From Myxococcales bacterium (lineage in GTDB: Bacteria > Myxococcota_A > UBA9042), in NCBI GenBank assembly GCA_947499075.1, contig CANMNA010000016.1, positions 1-37,103 on the forward strand: 37,103 bases of DNA, in the 5' to 3' direction. The notes under the pieces were generated by a model, which saw only the letters and a list, made by a program, of their open reading frames with translations, was not told where the DNA came from and ran no database searches. The position numbers and the translations under genes are program-made. Below, in pieces: positions 25,125-34,800 of the stretch. Numbering within the stretch: position 1 is the stretch's first letter; each line of letters begins with the position of its first letter.

Positions 25125-27056
25125 ATGGCGATGGGGCACACGACACAGGGCATCGCCACCGATCAACTGCGATGGCATCCGCCGCGGTGGCTGGCGGTGG
25201 GCCTCACTGGGCTGGCTTTGCTGCTGCTGGCGACCTGCTCGGACACCACAGTGCCCGGCACAGTCGTGACCAGCGATGCCTCGGCCGCCAGCGATGCCGA
25301 TGCCGGCAACGTGTTTGGTCAGACCGACGTGCTCAAGCTCGAACTCACCGCCGTCGATAGCGGGCCCTCGCCTGGCAAATTCGGCTATCCCTGTGAAAAG
25401 ACTGACGAGTGCGACAGTGGCCTGTGCGTCGACTCGCCCAAGGGCAAGATTTGCAGCAAGTACTGCACCGACGACTGCCCCAAGGGATTTGCGTGTGTCG
25501 AGCAGGTCATCCCAGGCACCACCGACAAACAGTTTTTCTGTGCGTCCAAGGACAAGTACGTCTGCGACCCGTGCGAGCAGAGCCCCAGCTGCAACGAACC
25601 CGGGCAATCGGGCAATGTCTGCATCAAGAACAAGGTGTTCGGCTCGTTTTGTGGCGTCAAGTGCAACCCCAAGGCCCCCGACTGCGCCGAAGGCTACAGC
25701 TGCGACGCCGCCACGGATCCCGAGACCGGTCTGGCCAGCTTCCAGTGCCAGCCGGCCAAGGGCGGCGATTGCACCTGCAGCGCCACCGCCGTCTCGCTGG
25801 GGCTGAAGACGACGTGTATCAACCACAACGTGATCGGCGACTGCCCGGGCGTGCGCCAGTGCACCGATCAAGGCTTGTCCGCATGCACGGCCAAGGTCGC
25901 CCAGGCCGAAGAGTGCAATGGCATCGACGACGACTGCAACGGCAAGACCGACGACTTTCAGGCCGGCGCCAAGTGCGACATCAAGAACGAATTTGGCACC
26001 TGCAAGGGCCAAGTCAAAGAGTGCCTGGACGGCAAACCGACCTGTGACGGCTTGGGCGCCAAACCCGAAGCCTGCAACGGCATCGACGACAACTGCGACG
26101 GCACCACCGATGAAGGCCTGTGCCAGGACGGCGACCCGTGCACCAACGACACTTGCAACACCGACGGCTCGTGCAAGCACATCCAACTGGGCGGCATGGC
26201 CTGCGACGACGGCTCGATCTGCACCCAGACCGACAAGTGCGTCTCGGGCAAGTGCATGGGCGGCAAGGCCATGAATTGCGATGACAAGGACCCGTGCACC
26301 GTCGACTCGTGCAACCCGATCGACGGCTGCCAAAACCTCTCCGCCAGCGACGCCAAGTGCACCGACGACGGCGAGGCCTGCACCCAAGACATCTGCCAGG
26401 ACGGCAAGTGCTTTCATCCACAGGCTTCAGATGGCACCAAGTGCGCCGAAGACGGCAAGCCGTGCACGGCTGATATCTGCACCGCCGGCAAGTGCATCCA
26501 CCCGATCCAAGACGGCAGCGATTGCACCGACGACGGCAAGGCCTGCACCAACGACACCTGCACCAACGGCGTGTGCACCCACCCTCCCAACAGCGGCAAA
26601 CCTTGTGATGACGGCAACTTGTGCACCGAAGGCGACGTCTGCCTGTCCGGATCGTGCAAGGCCGGCAAGCTCAACCTGTGCAACGACGGTCTGCCGTGCA
26701 CCAAGGACAGCTGCATCAACGGCGCGGGATGCGTGCACGACATCGCCGGCGCCAACGGCATCGGCTGCGCGGCGCCCAGCAGCGCGTGCCCGATCGGTGT
26801 GTGCAACGGCGGCAGTTGCGTGTCGTCGCCCAACAAGACTTGCAATTACAACTATAGCCCCGGATTTTGCGGCGGCGACGACATCGACCTGCCCGGCACC
26901 TGCTCGGCCAGCGGGGCCTGCACGCCAAATGCGGCTGCGATCAAGGCTGCAAGCAAGTCGGTGCCGTGTACCGTGCCGTGCAAGTCGATCTGCGCGGTGT
27001 GCTACATCGGCCCGTTGCCGATCAACTTGTGTCTGGACCTGTTCTTTGGTGGCTAA
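25125..27056 (+). CDS. Cys-rich repeat lipoprotein with two MopE-type motifs
   Basis: The 643-residue protein starts at 25125 behind AAGGCGG. A hydrophobic leader (LAVGLTGLALLLLATC) ends in a clear lipobox. Residues ~85-260 contain irregular Cys-rich modules (YPCEKTDECDSGLCVD, KICSKYCTDDCPKG). Two MopE-type motifs follow (CNGIDDDCNG and CNGIDDNCDG). About eight repeats of a C-x-D-x-x-x-C-T-x-D-x-C-x-x-G-x-C unit follow between residues ~325 and 545, for example CTDDGKACTNDTCTNGVC. The C-terminus carries a denser Cys cluster (VPCTVPCKSICAVC). Such modules are typical of exported, disulfide-rich Myxococcota surface proteins. It is divergent from the tandem radical SAM gene. The function is not known. 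Confidence 0.85.
   Translation: MAMGHTTQGIATDQLRWHPPRWLAVGLTGLALLLLATCSDTTVPGTVVTSDASAASDADAGNVFGQTDVLKLELTAVDSGPSPGKFGYPCEKTDECDSGLCVDSPKGKICSKYCTDDCPKGFACVEQVIPGTTDKQFFCASKDKYVCDPCEQSPSCNEPGQSGNVCIKNKVFGSFCGVKCNPKAPDCAEGYSCDAATDPETGLASFQCQPAKGGDCTCSATAVSLGLKTTCINHNVIGDCPGVRQCTDQGLSACTAKVAQAEECNGIDDDCNGKTDDFQAGAKCDIKNEFGTCKGQVKECLDGKPTCDGLGAKPEACNGIDDNCDGTTDEGLCQDGDPCTNDTCNTDGSCKHIQLGGMACDDGSICTQTDKCVSGKCMGGKAMNCDDKDPCTVDSCNPIDGCQNLSASDAKCTDDGEACTQDICQDGKCFHPQASDGTKCAEDGKPCTADICTAGKCIHPIQDGSDCTDDGKACTNDTCTNGVCTHPPNSGKPCDDGNLCTEGDVCLSGSCKAGKLNLCNDGLPCTKDSCINGAGCVHDIAGANGIGCAAPSSACPIGVCNGGSCVSSPNKTCNYNYSPGFCGGDDIDLPGTCSASGACTPNAAAIKAASKSVPCTVPCKSICAVCYIGPLPINLCLDLFFGG
26115..26750 (+). repeat. 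Eight in-gene Cys-rich repeats
   Basis: Units of about 70-90 bases recur in frame, each containing a form of gacgacggc followed by tgcacc and a second TGC pair. The encoded pattern is C-x2-D-G-x-x-C-T-x-D-x-C-x-x-G-x-C, usually ending in His-Pro or Gly. Middle units are the most alike, suggesting recent internal duplication. Confidence 0.7.
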
Positions 27057-27132
27057 CAGGGTGTAGCCAAAAAAACAGCCGGCGTTAGGACACATCAAGA
27101 CCGCCAATCTGCCTCTATTGACCGTCAGAATC

Positions 27133-27224
27133 AATTCTGCGGCTACAGGTAAGGGTGTCGGCCTGCGCCGACACCCGGCCGGGCACCCGCGCAGGCGGGT
27201 GACGTCACCTGTAGCCGCGCAATT
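27133..27224. repeat. 92-bp palindromic element of REPIN-like architecture
   Basis: A perfect 12-bp outer inverted repeat, GCGGCTACAGGT (27139-27150) and ACCTGTAGCCGC (27207-27218), encloses two hairpins. The first has a 10-bp stem GGGTGTCGGC/GCCGACACCC (27153-27176); the second a 7-bp stem CACCCGC/GCGGGTG (27184-27201). Their loops, CTGC and GCAG, are complementary, and GCCTGCGC pairs perfectly with GCGCAGGC across the element. The centre is the palindrome CCCGGCCGGG (27174-27183). AATT flanks both ends. The whole behaves as one large imperfect palindrome of two inverted hairpin units, as in REPINs. It lies in the 255-base gap before tamB; the rest of that gap shows nothing clear. All pairings are seen directly; the class assignment is inferred. 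Confidence 0.75.
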
Positions 27225-27311
27225 CATGGCGACGGCGTCCCTGGAACGGTCCCCGCTGCGGGTTTGCTCGTGGACTCAATTGGCTACGCCCTCTCAAGCA
27301 GCCAGAGCGCC

Positions 27312-30300
27312 ATGAAGTCCTTATTTCGTGGAGCGTTGCCCGGTTTGCGCTTATACTGGGGCCGCGCTTGCGGTTGCACGGCGCCGGACTTGGCCTTGCC
27401 CTTGCAACCCGCTACATCTACGGGCAAACCTCGTCGTGCTGTCCGGGTCGCCCGGGGCTTGCAGAGCGCGGCGCGCACGGTCTACCTGTTGCTGGTCCAG
27501 CTCGCGGTGGGCGCGCTGTGGCTGGGCCTGTTTGCCTATCTGGCCATCAACTCGCCGTCGGCGGCGCGGATTGCCAGCGAGGTGATCAGCGACATCTTGC
27601 CAGGATCGCTCGAGATTGGCGCACTGCGGGTGCGCTTTGGGTTCAACGACAGCCAACTGTGTATCCAGACTGACGCCCGGCGCATCGCCGTGCGCGCGCC
27701 CGATGGCAGCCAAGTGTTTGGCGCCAAACGGACCGAAGTCGACCTGGCGCTGTGGCCGCTGCTCGTGGGCTTGCGGGCGGAGGCGCTGCGTCTGGCGCTG
27801 CCGCGGATGGTGCTGGACAAGCCGTTGCTGCGGATCGAACACGATGCCCACGGCCACATGACGCTGCTGCTGGCGTTTGGTAACCCCGACGATCCGCCGC
27901 CGAACAAACCCAAACCGTTGCACCTGACCGTGAACCAAGTGCAGGTGCGCGATGCCCACTACCTGATGGACTTGCCGGCGATGCAGCTGGACGCGCAGCA
28001 GCTGTGGTTCTCCAGTACGGGGCTTCGGGTGCAGACACAGCCCGGTCAGCCGGAGGCCGACGTGCAGTTCGCGCTTCAGGACGTGGTGGCGGCGCGCGTT
28101 GAGACAGCGCTGGCGTCGATGCGGTTGCTGCCGGCGATCCCGGCCGGGTCGGTCCAAGTCGATCGCATCGAGGGCGACCTGCACCGCATGCGCCTGCACA
28201 ACCTGGCCACCCAAATGCCGCCGCTGCAGTGGATGCAGCCGGGCCAAGTGCCGGATACGACGCTGGGTCGGGTCCGGCTCGACATTGTGCTGGGCAAGCA
28301 GGGCAGCGTGGTCCACGGCGACCGCATGCTGCTGGCGACATCTTGTACCACCCCATTTGTCGGCAAGCTACTGGGCGACCAATTCGCCGCGCAGGCGAGC
28401 TTTGCAGGGGCGTTGCACACGGACGCGATCGATGGCTTTTGGCTCGAGGGGCCGCTGCTGGCCCGCGGCAAGCTCAGCGGCTTTGCTACCGAGAGCCTGC
28501 AGACGCACCTGCTGGTCCAGACGGGCGCGCGTGGCGACGCCGCCGTGCGCGTCGTGGCCAAAGACGTCGACATGCGCGCCTATGGTGGCGCGATCACCAG
28601 CCCGCGGATCGATTACACGTTGGCACTGGGCGCGCCGCTGCACAGCGTGCGCGGCATCTTTGCGTTCGCCGACGTGCGCGGCGAAGGGCCGCTGCTGTCG
28701 CAAGCGATTGGCCTGCACCCTTTAGACATCACGTCGCTATTGGCCAGCGGCCGGTTGAATGGCGCATTGGGCACCGCCGTCCAAGTGCGCTTGGATCCTG
28801 GTCAGCCGTTGCAGATGACGGTGGCGCTCGACGCTGACTTGCGGCTGCAGCGCGACGCGTACCTCAAGTTCATCGAGCAAGCACTGCCGGACGTGACGCT
28901 GCAGGGCGGCATGCGGGTGACGATGGCCGCCACGGTGGGGATGCTTATCGGTATGGACGACCTTTATCTGCGCGGCGACGACGATGCAGGCCGGCGCCTG
29001 CTCAAGCTGCGCGCCGATGGCACTTTCGATGTGGCGGGGCCCAACTCAGCGCTGAGCCTGTCGCTGGACATGCCGCGGCTAGAAGCGTGGCTGCAGCCGT
29101 TGCGCATTCCCAATATCTCGGGTGCGCTTCGTTTTGAGGACGGCCAGCTGGCAGGCCAGTGGCGCGATCCGGGGGTGGTCGGCACGCTGACGATGGAAGA
29201 TGTGCTCATCGCCGGGCAGCACGCACGCCACCTCAAGACCCGCATGCGCATGAACAGGGGCACCATCCGCTTCGAAGACTTGGTGGTTCAGGCCGACGCG
29301 GCAGACGTGCGCGCCGATGTCGAAATCGGCCTGTTCGGCAAAGACGTGACGGTGATGCGCCCCCATTGGCCGATGGTGGTCAAGAACGCCGCGGTGGCCA
29401 AGATCGATCTCAGCCGGTTTGGCGGCGGCTTGGCCGGCATGGGTGAAATCCGCGGCGGCAGTTTCCAGCTGGACGCCAAAGACTGGGCGCACACCATCGG
29501 CGGTCAAGCCGAGTTGGTCCTGCACGATCTGCGCGCGGGCGGCGAAGCGATGGACCGCGTAAGCGGCAAGATTGCGTTTTCACGTGGTATCGCCTCGCTG
29601 GTGCAGGGCAAGGTCTTGTTGCTCGGCGCGCCCGACGACGGCGCGCATGAGGTGCTGGCCGCCGGCAGCTTCAACCTGGCCTCCAAACAATTTTCGGCCG
29701 ATGTTACCGTGCCGCTGTTGCCTTTTCGCTTGCTGCACAGCCTGGCCGACAAGCCGATGTGGGGTGATATCGGCCTGTCAGCGCAAGTGCGCGGCACGGC
29801 TGGCGACTTTGAGGGAGAGGTCCAGTTGAGCCTGCGTGGCGTCGGCTGGGACAAGATCAAGCTGGGCGATGCCGCGCTGTGCTTGACCAAGGCCAAGGGT
29901 GGCCCGATGGTGCTGACAGCCTCGCGCAATTTCGAACCATTTGAGATCCGAGCCGGCAGCGAGGCCCACTTCGCCGGGGCCAAACTGACCGATATCGCGC
30001 TGCGCCTGGCGACCAAAGGCATGATCGACCCGATGGCCCTGTTGGGCATGCCCAAAATCGCTGGCATTTCCGCCAAGCTCGGCGCCGAGGTCGCAGTCGG
30101 GCTGGACTTGCGGCCAGGTGCCGCACTGTGGACAGTGGACACCGTGATCCCCGCTGGCCAAGCCAAGGTCAATTTCGGCAGTGGTCTGCAGAGCCTGTCG
30201 AACACCAGCGATGCCCATATTCGCGTGCAGCCCGAGCTGGTCCGGATCGGGTCCACCCACTTTTCGATGTACCGCAGCAACTTTGAGGTCTGCGGCGACC

Positions 30301-31880
30301 TGAATCTGCCCAAGGATGCCGCACCGATGACCATGGCGATGTTTGTGGCCGGCACCGTCGATTTTCCGCGTTTCGGGGCGATGGCCGAGAGCATTGCCGA
30401 ATTGGACATGCGGGTCGATATCCTAAGCGACCCGGCGGTCGCCGCCGATCCACGCTCGCTGTGCCTGCAAAATGCCCAAGCGGGCCGTGGCCGTCTGCGG
30501 CTGGACGGTCCGGTAGCCGCGCCACGCATCTCGGGGCTGCTGCAAACCCAGGCCGGTCGGATCACGTTGCGCAAATATCCCCACGACATCGTGATTGAGG
30601 AGGGCGGCCGCATTCAGATCCAGTCGTTGGGCTCGGGAGGATCGACGGGCACGCTGGTTGCGCGGATCCCAGACGACCACCAACTGGCGATGCACATTGA
30701 AAACGGCAAGCTCAAGCTCAGTGGCCTGATGCGCATGCGCGACCTGAAGCTGGACAGCATGGACATCGACGTCATCGGCACCGACCTGCCCGTCGACGTA
30801 CCCAAGCAGTACTCGCTGCGGATTTCGCCCGACGTGCACTTGATGGCGCGGCACTACTGGGACGACGACCGACGCGACTGGAAGGTCTCAGGTCGGGCCG
30901 TGGTCACTGAGGGCAATTACTACCAGAACTTTGACAAGTACTCGGGGCTGTTCGGCAACGCCAGCGACCGCAAGGTCGATACGTACAGCACCAAGCTGAC
31001 CGACTCCATGCCGCAACTGGCCGATCTAAAACTAGATCTTGCGGTGAGCGGCACCAACTTTGAAGTCAACAGCCGGTTTATCGGCTGCAAACTCGATGTC
31101 GGCGCCGAATTCAACGTCCGGGTGACGGGCACGCTGGTCGATATGGGCATGTACGACCACGTGGCCGTCCTGCCGGGCGGCGGCAGCCAGTTGACGGTGC
31201 CTGCCTATGGCCTGATCTTTGAGTTTGAGCGCGGCACCTTGGACTTCTCCGGCAACTACCGCAAACCGGCGGTCGACGTGGTGCTGCGCAACGACGTCGC
31301 CGTGCGCAGCGGCAGCCAGGGCACAGCTTCGACCGCAACGCTGGGCGCTGACGTGCTCAACGACGGCGGCCAATCCGATGAAGTGGTGCACGTCTACGTC
31401 AAGATTTCTGGCGTATTCGCCGAGGGCAGCAAGAACCTCGATTTTCGCTTGACCAGCAACAAGGGCGACACCGAAAAAGACTGCCAATGCTTGCTGTTGA
31501 CCCGCCGCCGCTGCAACGATGCCGGCAACGCCATGCCGCGCATCACCACCGACATCATCTTTGGCGAGGCCATCAACACCTTGGCGACCAGCCTGCTCAA
31601 GACCTTTGTCGACACGGTGGCGATCAATTTTGACGCCGCCAATCTGGGCGTCTCAGCCGAGTTGACCAAGAAATTTGGCAAGTCGATCACCTTGGGCACG
31701 CGGGTCATGACCGGCCGCGACAACCTGTACAACGCCAACTTTGCCTTTCGGATCACCGAGCGACTGTCGCTCAATGGCCTGTGGCGCCGCCAGCGGCTGA
31801 CCAATGCCGCGAGCTCGGGTGTCGATACGTTTGAAGTGTTCGAGTCCAAGCTGCGCTACAAGGTGCCGCTTGAGGACTAA
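27312..31880 (+). CDS. tamB: TamB-like translocation and assembly module (AsmA/DUF490 family)
   Basis: The protein, 1522 residues from the ATG at 27312, is a TamB/AsmA-like envelope-spanning protein. A signal anchor near residues 60-80 (TVYLLLVQLAVGALWLGLFAYLAI) would hold it in the inner membrane. The long body is made of repeating beta-strand segments, consistent with the taco-like beta-groove that carries lipid between membranes. The C-terminal DUF490-type region is near 1075-1500 (GLLQTQAGRITLRKYPHDIVIEEGGRIQIQ, then YGLIFEFERGTLDFSGNYRKPAVDVVL). It contains a Cys-bearing insert (EKDCQCLLLTRRRCND) where relatives have a conserved LLLFGR-like segment. The start is uncertain: ATG 27264 would add 16 residues. 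The next gene, an Omp85 protein, overlaps by 11 bases, supporting a Tam pair. Confidence 0.85.
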   Translation: MKSLFRGALPGLRLYWGRACGCTAPDLALPLQPATSTGKPRRAVRVARGLQSAARTVYLLLVQLAVGALWLGLFAYLAINSPSAARIASEVISDILPGSLEIGALRVRFGFNDSQLCIQTDARRIAVRAPDGSQVFGAKRTEVDLALWPLLVGLRAEALRLALPRMVLDKPLLRIEHDAHGHMTLLLAFGNPDDPPPNKPKPLHLTVNQVQVRDAHYLMDLPAMQLDAQQLWFSSTGLRVQTQPGQPEADVQFALQDVVAARVETALASMRLLPAIPAGSVQVDRIEGDLHRMRLHNLATQMPPLQWMQPGQVPDTTLGRVRLDIVLGKQGSVVHGDRMLLATSCTTPFVGKLLGDQFAAQASFAGALHTDAIDGFWLEGPLLARGKLSGFATESLQTHLLVQTGARGDAAVRVVAKDVDMRAYGGAITSPRIDYTLALGAPLHSVRGIFAFADVRGEGPLLSQAIGLHPLDITSLLASGRLNGALGTAVQVRLDPGQPLQMTVALDADLRLQRDAYLKFIEQALPDVTLQGGMRVTMAATVGMLIGMDDLYLRGDDDAGRRLLKLRADGTFDVAGPNSALSLSLDMPRLEAWLQPLRIPNISGALRFEDGQLAGQWRDPGVVGTLTMEDVLIAGQHARHLKTRMRMNRGTIRFEDLVVQADAADVRADVEIGLFGKDVTVMRPHWPMVVKNAAVAKIDLSRFGGGLAGMGEIRGGSFQLDAKDWAHTIGGQAELVLHDLRAGGEAMDRVSGKIAFSRGIASLVQGKVLLLGAPDDGAHEVLAAGSFNLASKQFSADVTVPLLPFRLLHSLADKPMWGDIGLSAQVRGTAGDFEGEVQLSLRGVGWDKIKLGDAALCLTKAKGGPMVLTASRNFEPFEIRAGSEAHFAGAKLTDIALRLATKGMIDPMALLGMPKIAGISAKLGAEVAVGLDLRPGAALWTVDTVIPAGQAKVNFGSGLQSLSNTSDAHIRVQPELVRIGSTHFSMYRSNFEVCGDLNLPKDAAPMTMAMFVAGTVDFPRFGAMAESIAELDMRVDILSDPAVAADPRSLCLQNAQAGRGRLRLDGPVAAPRISGLLQTQAGRITLRKYPHDIVIEEGGRIQIQSLGSGGSTGTLVARIPDDHQLAMHIENGKLKLSGLMRMRDLKLDSMDIDVIGTDLPVDVPKQYSLRISPDVHLMARHYWDDDRRDWKVSGRAVVTEGNYYQNFDKYSGLFGNASDRKVDTYSTKLTDSMPQLADLKLDLAVSGTNFEVNSRFIGCKLDVGAEFNVRVTGTLVDMGMYDHVAVLPGGGSQLTVPAYGLIFEFERGTLDFSGNYRKPAVDVVLRNDVAVRSGSQGTASTATLGADVLNDGGQSDEVVHVYVKISGVFAEGSKNLDFRLTSNKGDTEKDCQCLLLTRRRCNDAGNAMPRITTDIIFGEAINTLATSLLKTFVDTVAINFDAANLGVSAELTKKFGKSITLGTRVMTGRDNLYNANFAFRITERLSLNGLWRRQRLTNAASSGVDTFEVFESKLRYKVPLED

Positions 31881-34800
31881 TCTCGGCATTTTTGCGGTGG
31901 GCATCGCGTTGGCGACAGCGCCTTGCGTGGCCGCTGCCGCACCATTTGCAGTGCTGGGCGGCGAGGCCACTGCCGTCTCTGGCCCGGCAGAGTCCAGCCT
32001 CAGCAGCGACGGCAGCATCTTCAGCATGGACGCGGCAGCCCTGGTGCTCGGCACCAACAACACCCGCTTTGCCGAGCGCGCTTGCGACCGCTTGCTCATT
32101 GGCAGTGTCCGCTTCGACGGGTGCGACGGCACACCGTGTGCGCCGATGTCGGTGCGGACCCAAATGGCGATGCTGTGCGACCTCGACGTCGGCCAAAGGT
32201 TGGGGCCAGGTCAGATCACCACGGCATGGGAGCGCCTGATGCGCATTGGCTTTTTCAAGTCGGTGGCGTCGGCGTGTGCGCGAGGTGGCGATGGCCGGGC
32301 CCAGATCCGGTTCTCAGTGGTCGGCCACCAGTTCGTCAAGCACATCGAATTTGTCGGCAATAACGCGATTTTTGAGGACGAATTGCGCAGCAAGCTGCTG
32401 ATCCAGCCCGGCGATGACCTCGACCTCGAGCTTGCCCGGGGCAAGGAGCGCATGCTGGCCCAAAAAGATGCCCTAGAGACGCTATACCGCAAAAATGGCT
32501 TTGATGGCGCCAAGGTCGAGCTTACGGTGCGTTCAGTGGGCCCAGGGCTGTTGCGCTTGATCATCACCGTGCACGAGGGCGATCGCCAGCGCATCAACGA
32601 CACGCGGTTTGAGGTGCGTCCGCTGCCACCGCAGAGCGAGTTTGAGCGAACGCACGGCCTGCAGTGCCCGGCGGTGGGCGATCGCGCCATCTACAATGTC
32701 GCCAACGTGGCAGGTTTGGACGTGTTTTCGCAGCGCGAGGCCAACCGCATCCGCGCGCGGATTCGCAGCTACCTGCGCCAGCTTGGGTATGGCTCGGCCC
32801 GCATCGATATCGTGCACGAGAAGACCGACCATGTGGTGCGGGTCGAAGTCACGCCCGGACGCTGCTCAGTGGTGCGGATCTTGGCCCGCGACGACTCGGA
32901 AGGCGTTGGCAAGGGCCGCTACTTGCTGCAGGAGGACCGAGACCTGTACAACGCGCTGCCTTTTGGCGAGTCGGGGCTGTATGACTTCTCTGAAGCGGAG
33001 CGCGGACGGTTGGAGCTGCTGACAGCACTGGAGAATCGCGGCTACGTGTTTGCCGATGTGCGGCTGGACTACCGGCCGGTGCAAGGTGGCGACAGCGGCC
33101 AAGTCGCGGCGGCGATTTCGTACTACGTCGCCACCGGCTACGTCTCGCAAATTCGCGGCATTTTCTTTCATGCGCTGGATCGCAAAGATCGGCGAGCCGA
33201 CATCAGCGACGACGCCCTGCGCAGCCAGTTGACCACGCGGGCCTACGACTTTTTCGACGCTGGCGGGTTTTTACAACTCAATCAGGTGTTGGCGGATCTG
33301 GACCAGCTGCGCCAGTACTTCTTGTCCCAAGGCTATTACCAATTCCGCTATGCCGTCACGCTGCCCGATGACGAGACGCCGACCGCGGCCAACCGGCGCA
33401 CGGTGCAGACGGCCAACGACTTTTTCAACATCACCTATCGCTTCAAGGACAAGGGCTTTCGGCTGCGCCATCCGCTGCAAGAGAACTTTATCTACCTCGA
33501 CATCGACTACGTACAAGGGGAGCAGACCCGGCTGCGCAAGCTGCTGGTCCAGGGGGCCAATCAAGTGCCAGAGCGCGAGGTGCGGTCGCTGTGGCCGGTT
33601 CAGCCGGGTCAGGCCACTAGCCCAGAACTGCTGGACAAGGCGCTGGCGACTTTAGAAGAGAGCTACCGCAACAACGGATTTTTCCGCACCACCGTCAAGA
33701 TGTGGTGTACGCCGGTAGAGCCATTGGGCCCCGAGGCCGAATGCAAGCCCGAGCATCCCCTGCTCGCCCGGCAAGTCGACGTGCGGCTGGCGATCGAGGA
33801 AGGCGAGCGGGTCGACTTTGGCGAGTCGTTTGCTGTGGGCGCATTCAACACCAGCCTGAGCGTGTTGCAGCGCGACATGCCACAGCCGGGCGTGCCGTAC
33901 TCGGCAGCGGTAGAATTCGAGGCCCAGCGCCGCCTGCGCAACTTGGGGCTATTTTCGCAGGTGTCGCTGACGCGCATTGGCGACCAAGAAAAGCCGCCGC
34001 GCGCGCGTCTGGCGACCGTGGTCCACGTAGTCGAGGAAAACACCCGCTATTGGGAGGCGCTAGCCGGCTTTCAGACGATCAGCGCCGACCGCACCAGCAG
34101 CGAACAGGAGACCCTCAAAGGCTTCAAGGAAACCATCGACCACGCGACGACGGCCTCGGACCGCATCTCGGCGGGCTATGGGCGATCGCAGAATCTGACC
34201 TTGCCCAATCTGCTGGCAACCGCCGAGGGCGCGTATGTCGACCGCAACTTCTGGCACGCCGGCAAGCGACTGCGGTTGTCAGCCAAGGTTGGCGTGACTG
34301 CCCCGCCCGAATACGGCCCAGAAACACCCTGGTACAACCAGAGCGCAGGGATGCGCACGCCACCATGGTGGTCAGACACCTTGCGCTACGCCGCGCTGTC
34401 GGCAACTTTTGAGGACCAGCGCTTGTTCGGCAGCGACTACAGCCTGCGCGCGGTGCCCTACATGAACCACGACTACGCCGTGCTGGCGTTTGACACCGAC
34501 CGCGCCGGGTTGCTGGTCGCGGTGTCACGGCGCTTTTTCGGTCGGCTGTCAGCTGGCTTGGCGGTCGATGGCGGCTTGATTCGCACCCGCGAACAGGGGG
34601 CGCGCCTGCGTGACTTCGAAGGGGTGGGCGAATTCTTTGGCCTGCAACCCCAGATCACGGTCACGCCCAGCTTGAGCATCGACACCACCGACAGCCCGCT
34701 CAACCCGCGGCGCGGCGTGACGGCGAGCCTGACCCTGCCGTACATCAACGCCTACTTGCGCAATGCCGATACCAAGAGTGCCGAGCGGGCCAATTTTTTC

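Noticed and set aside
25110..26417. 435-codon minus-strand open frame
   Set aside because: Antisense of the Cys-rich lipoprotein, which has a signal sequence, lipobox and ribosome-binding site.
27051..27090. GGCTA/TAGCC hairpin followed by A7 after the Cys-rich lipoprotein
   Set aside because: The run after the hairpin is A rather than T on the coding strand, so it is not an intrinsic terminator for that gene.
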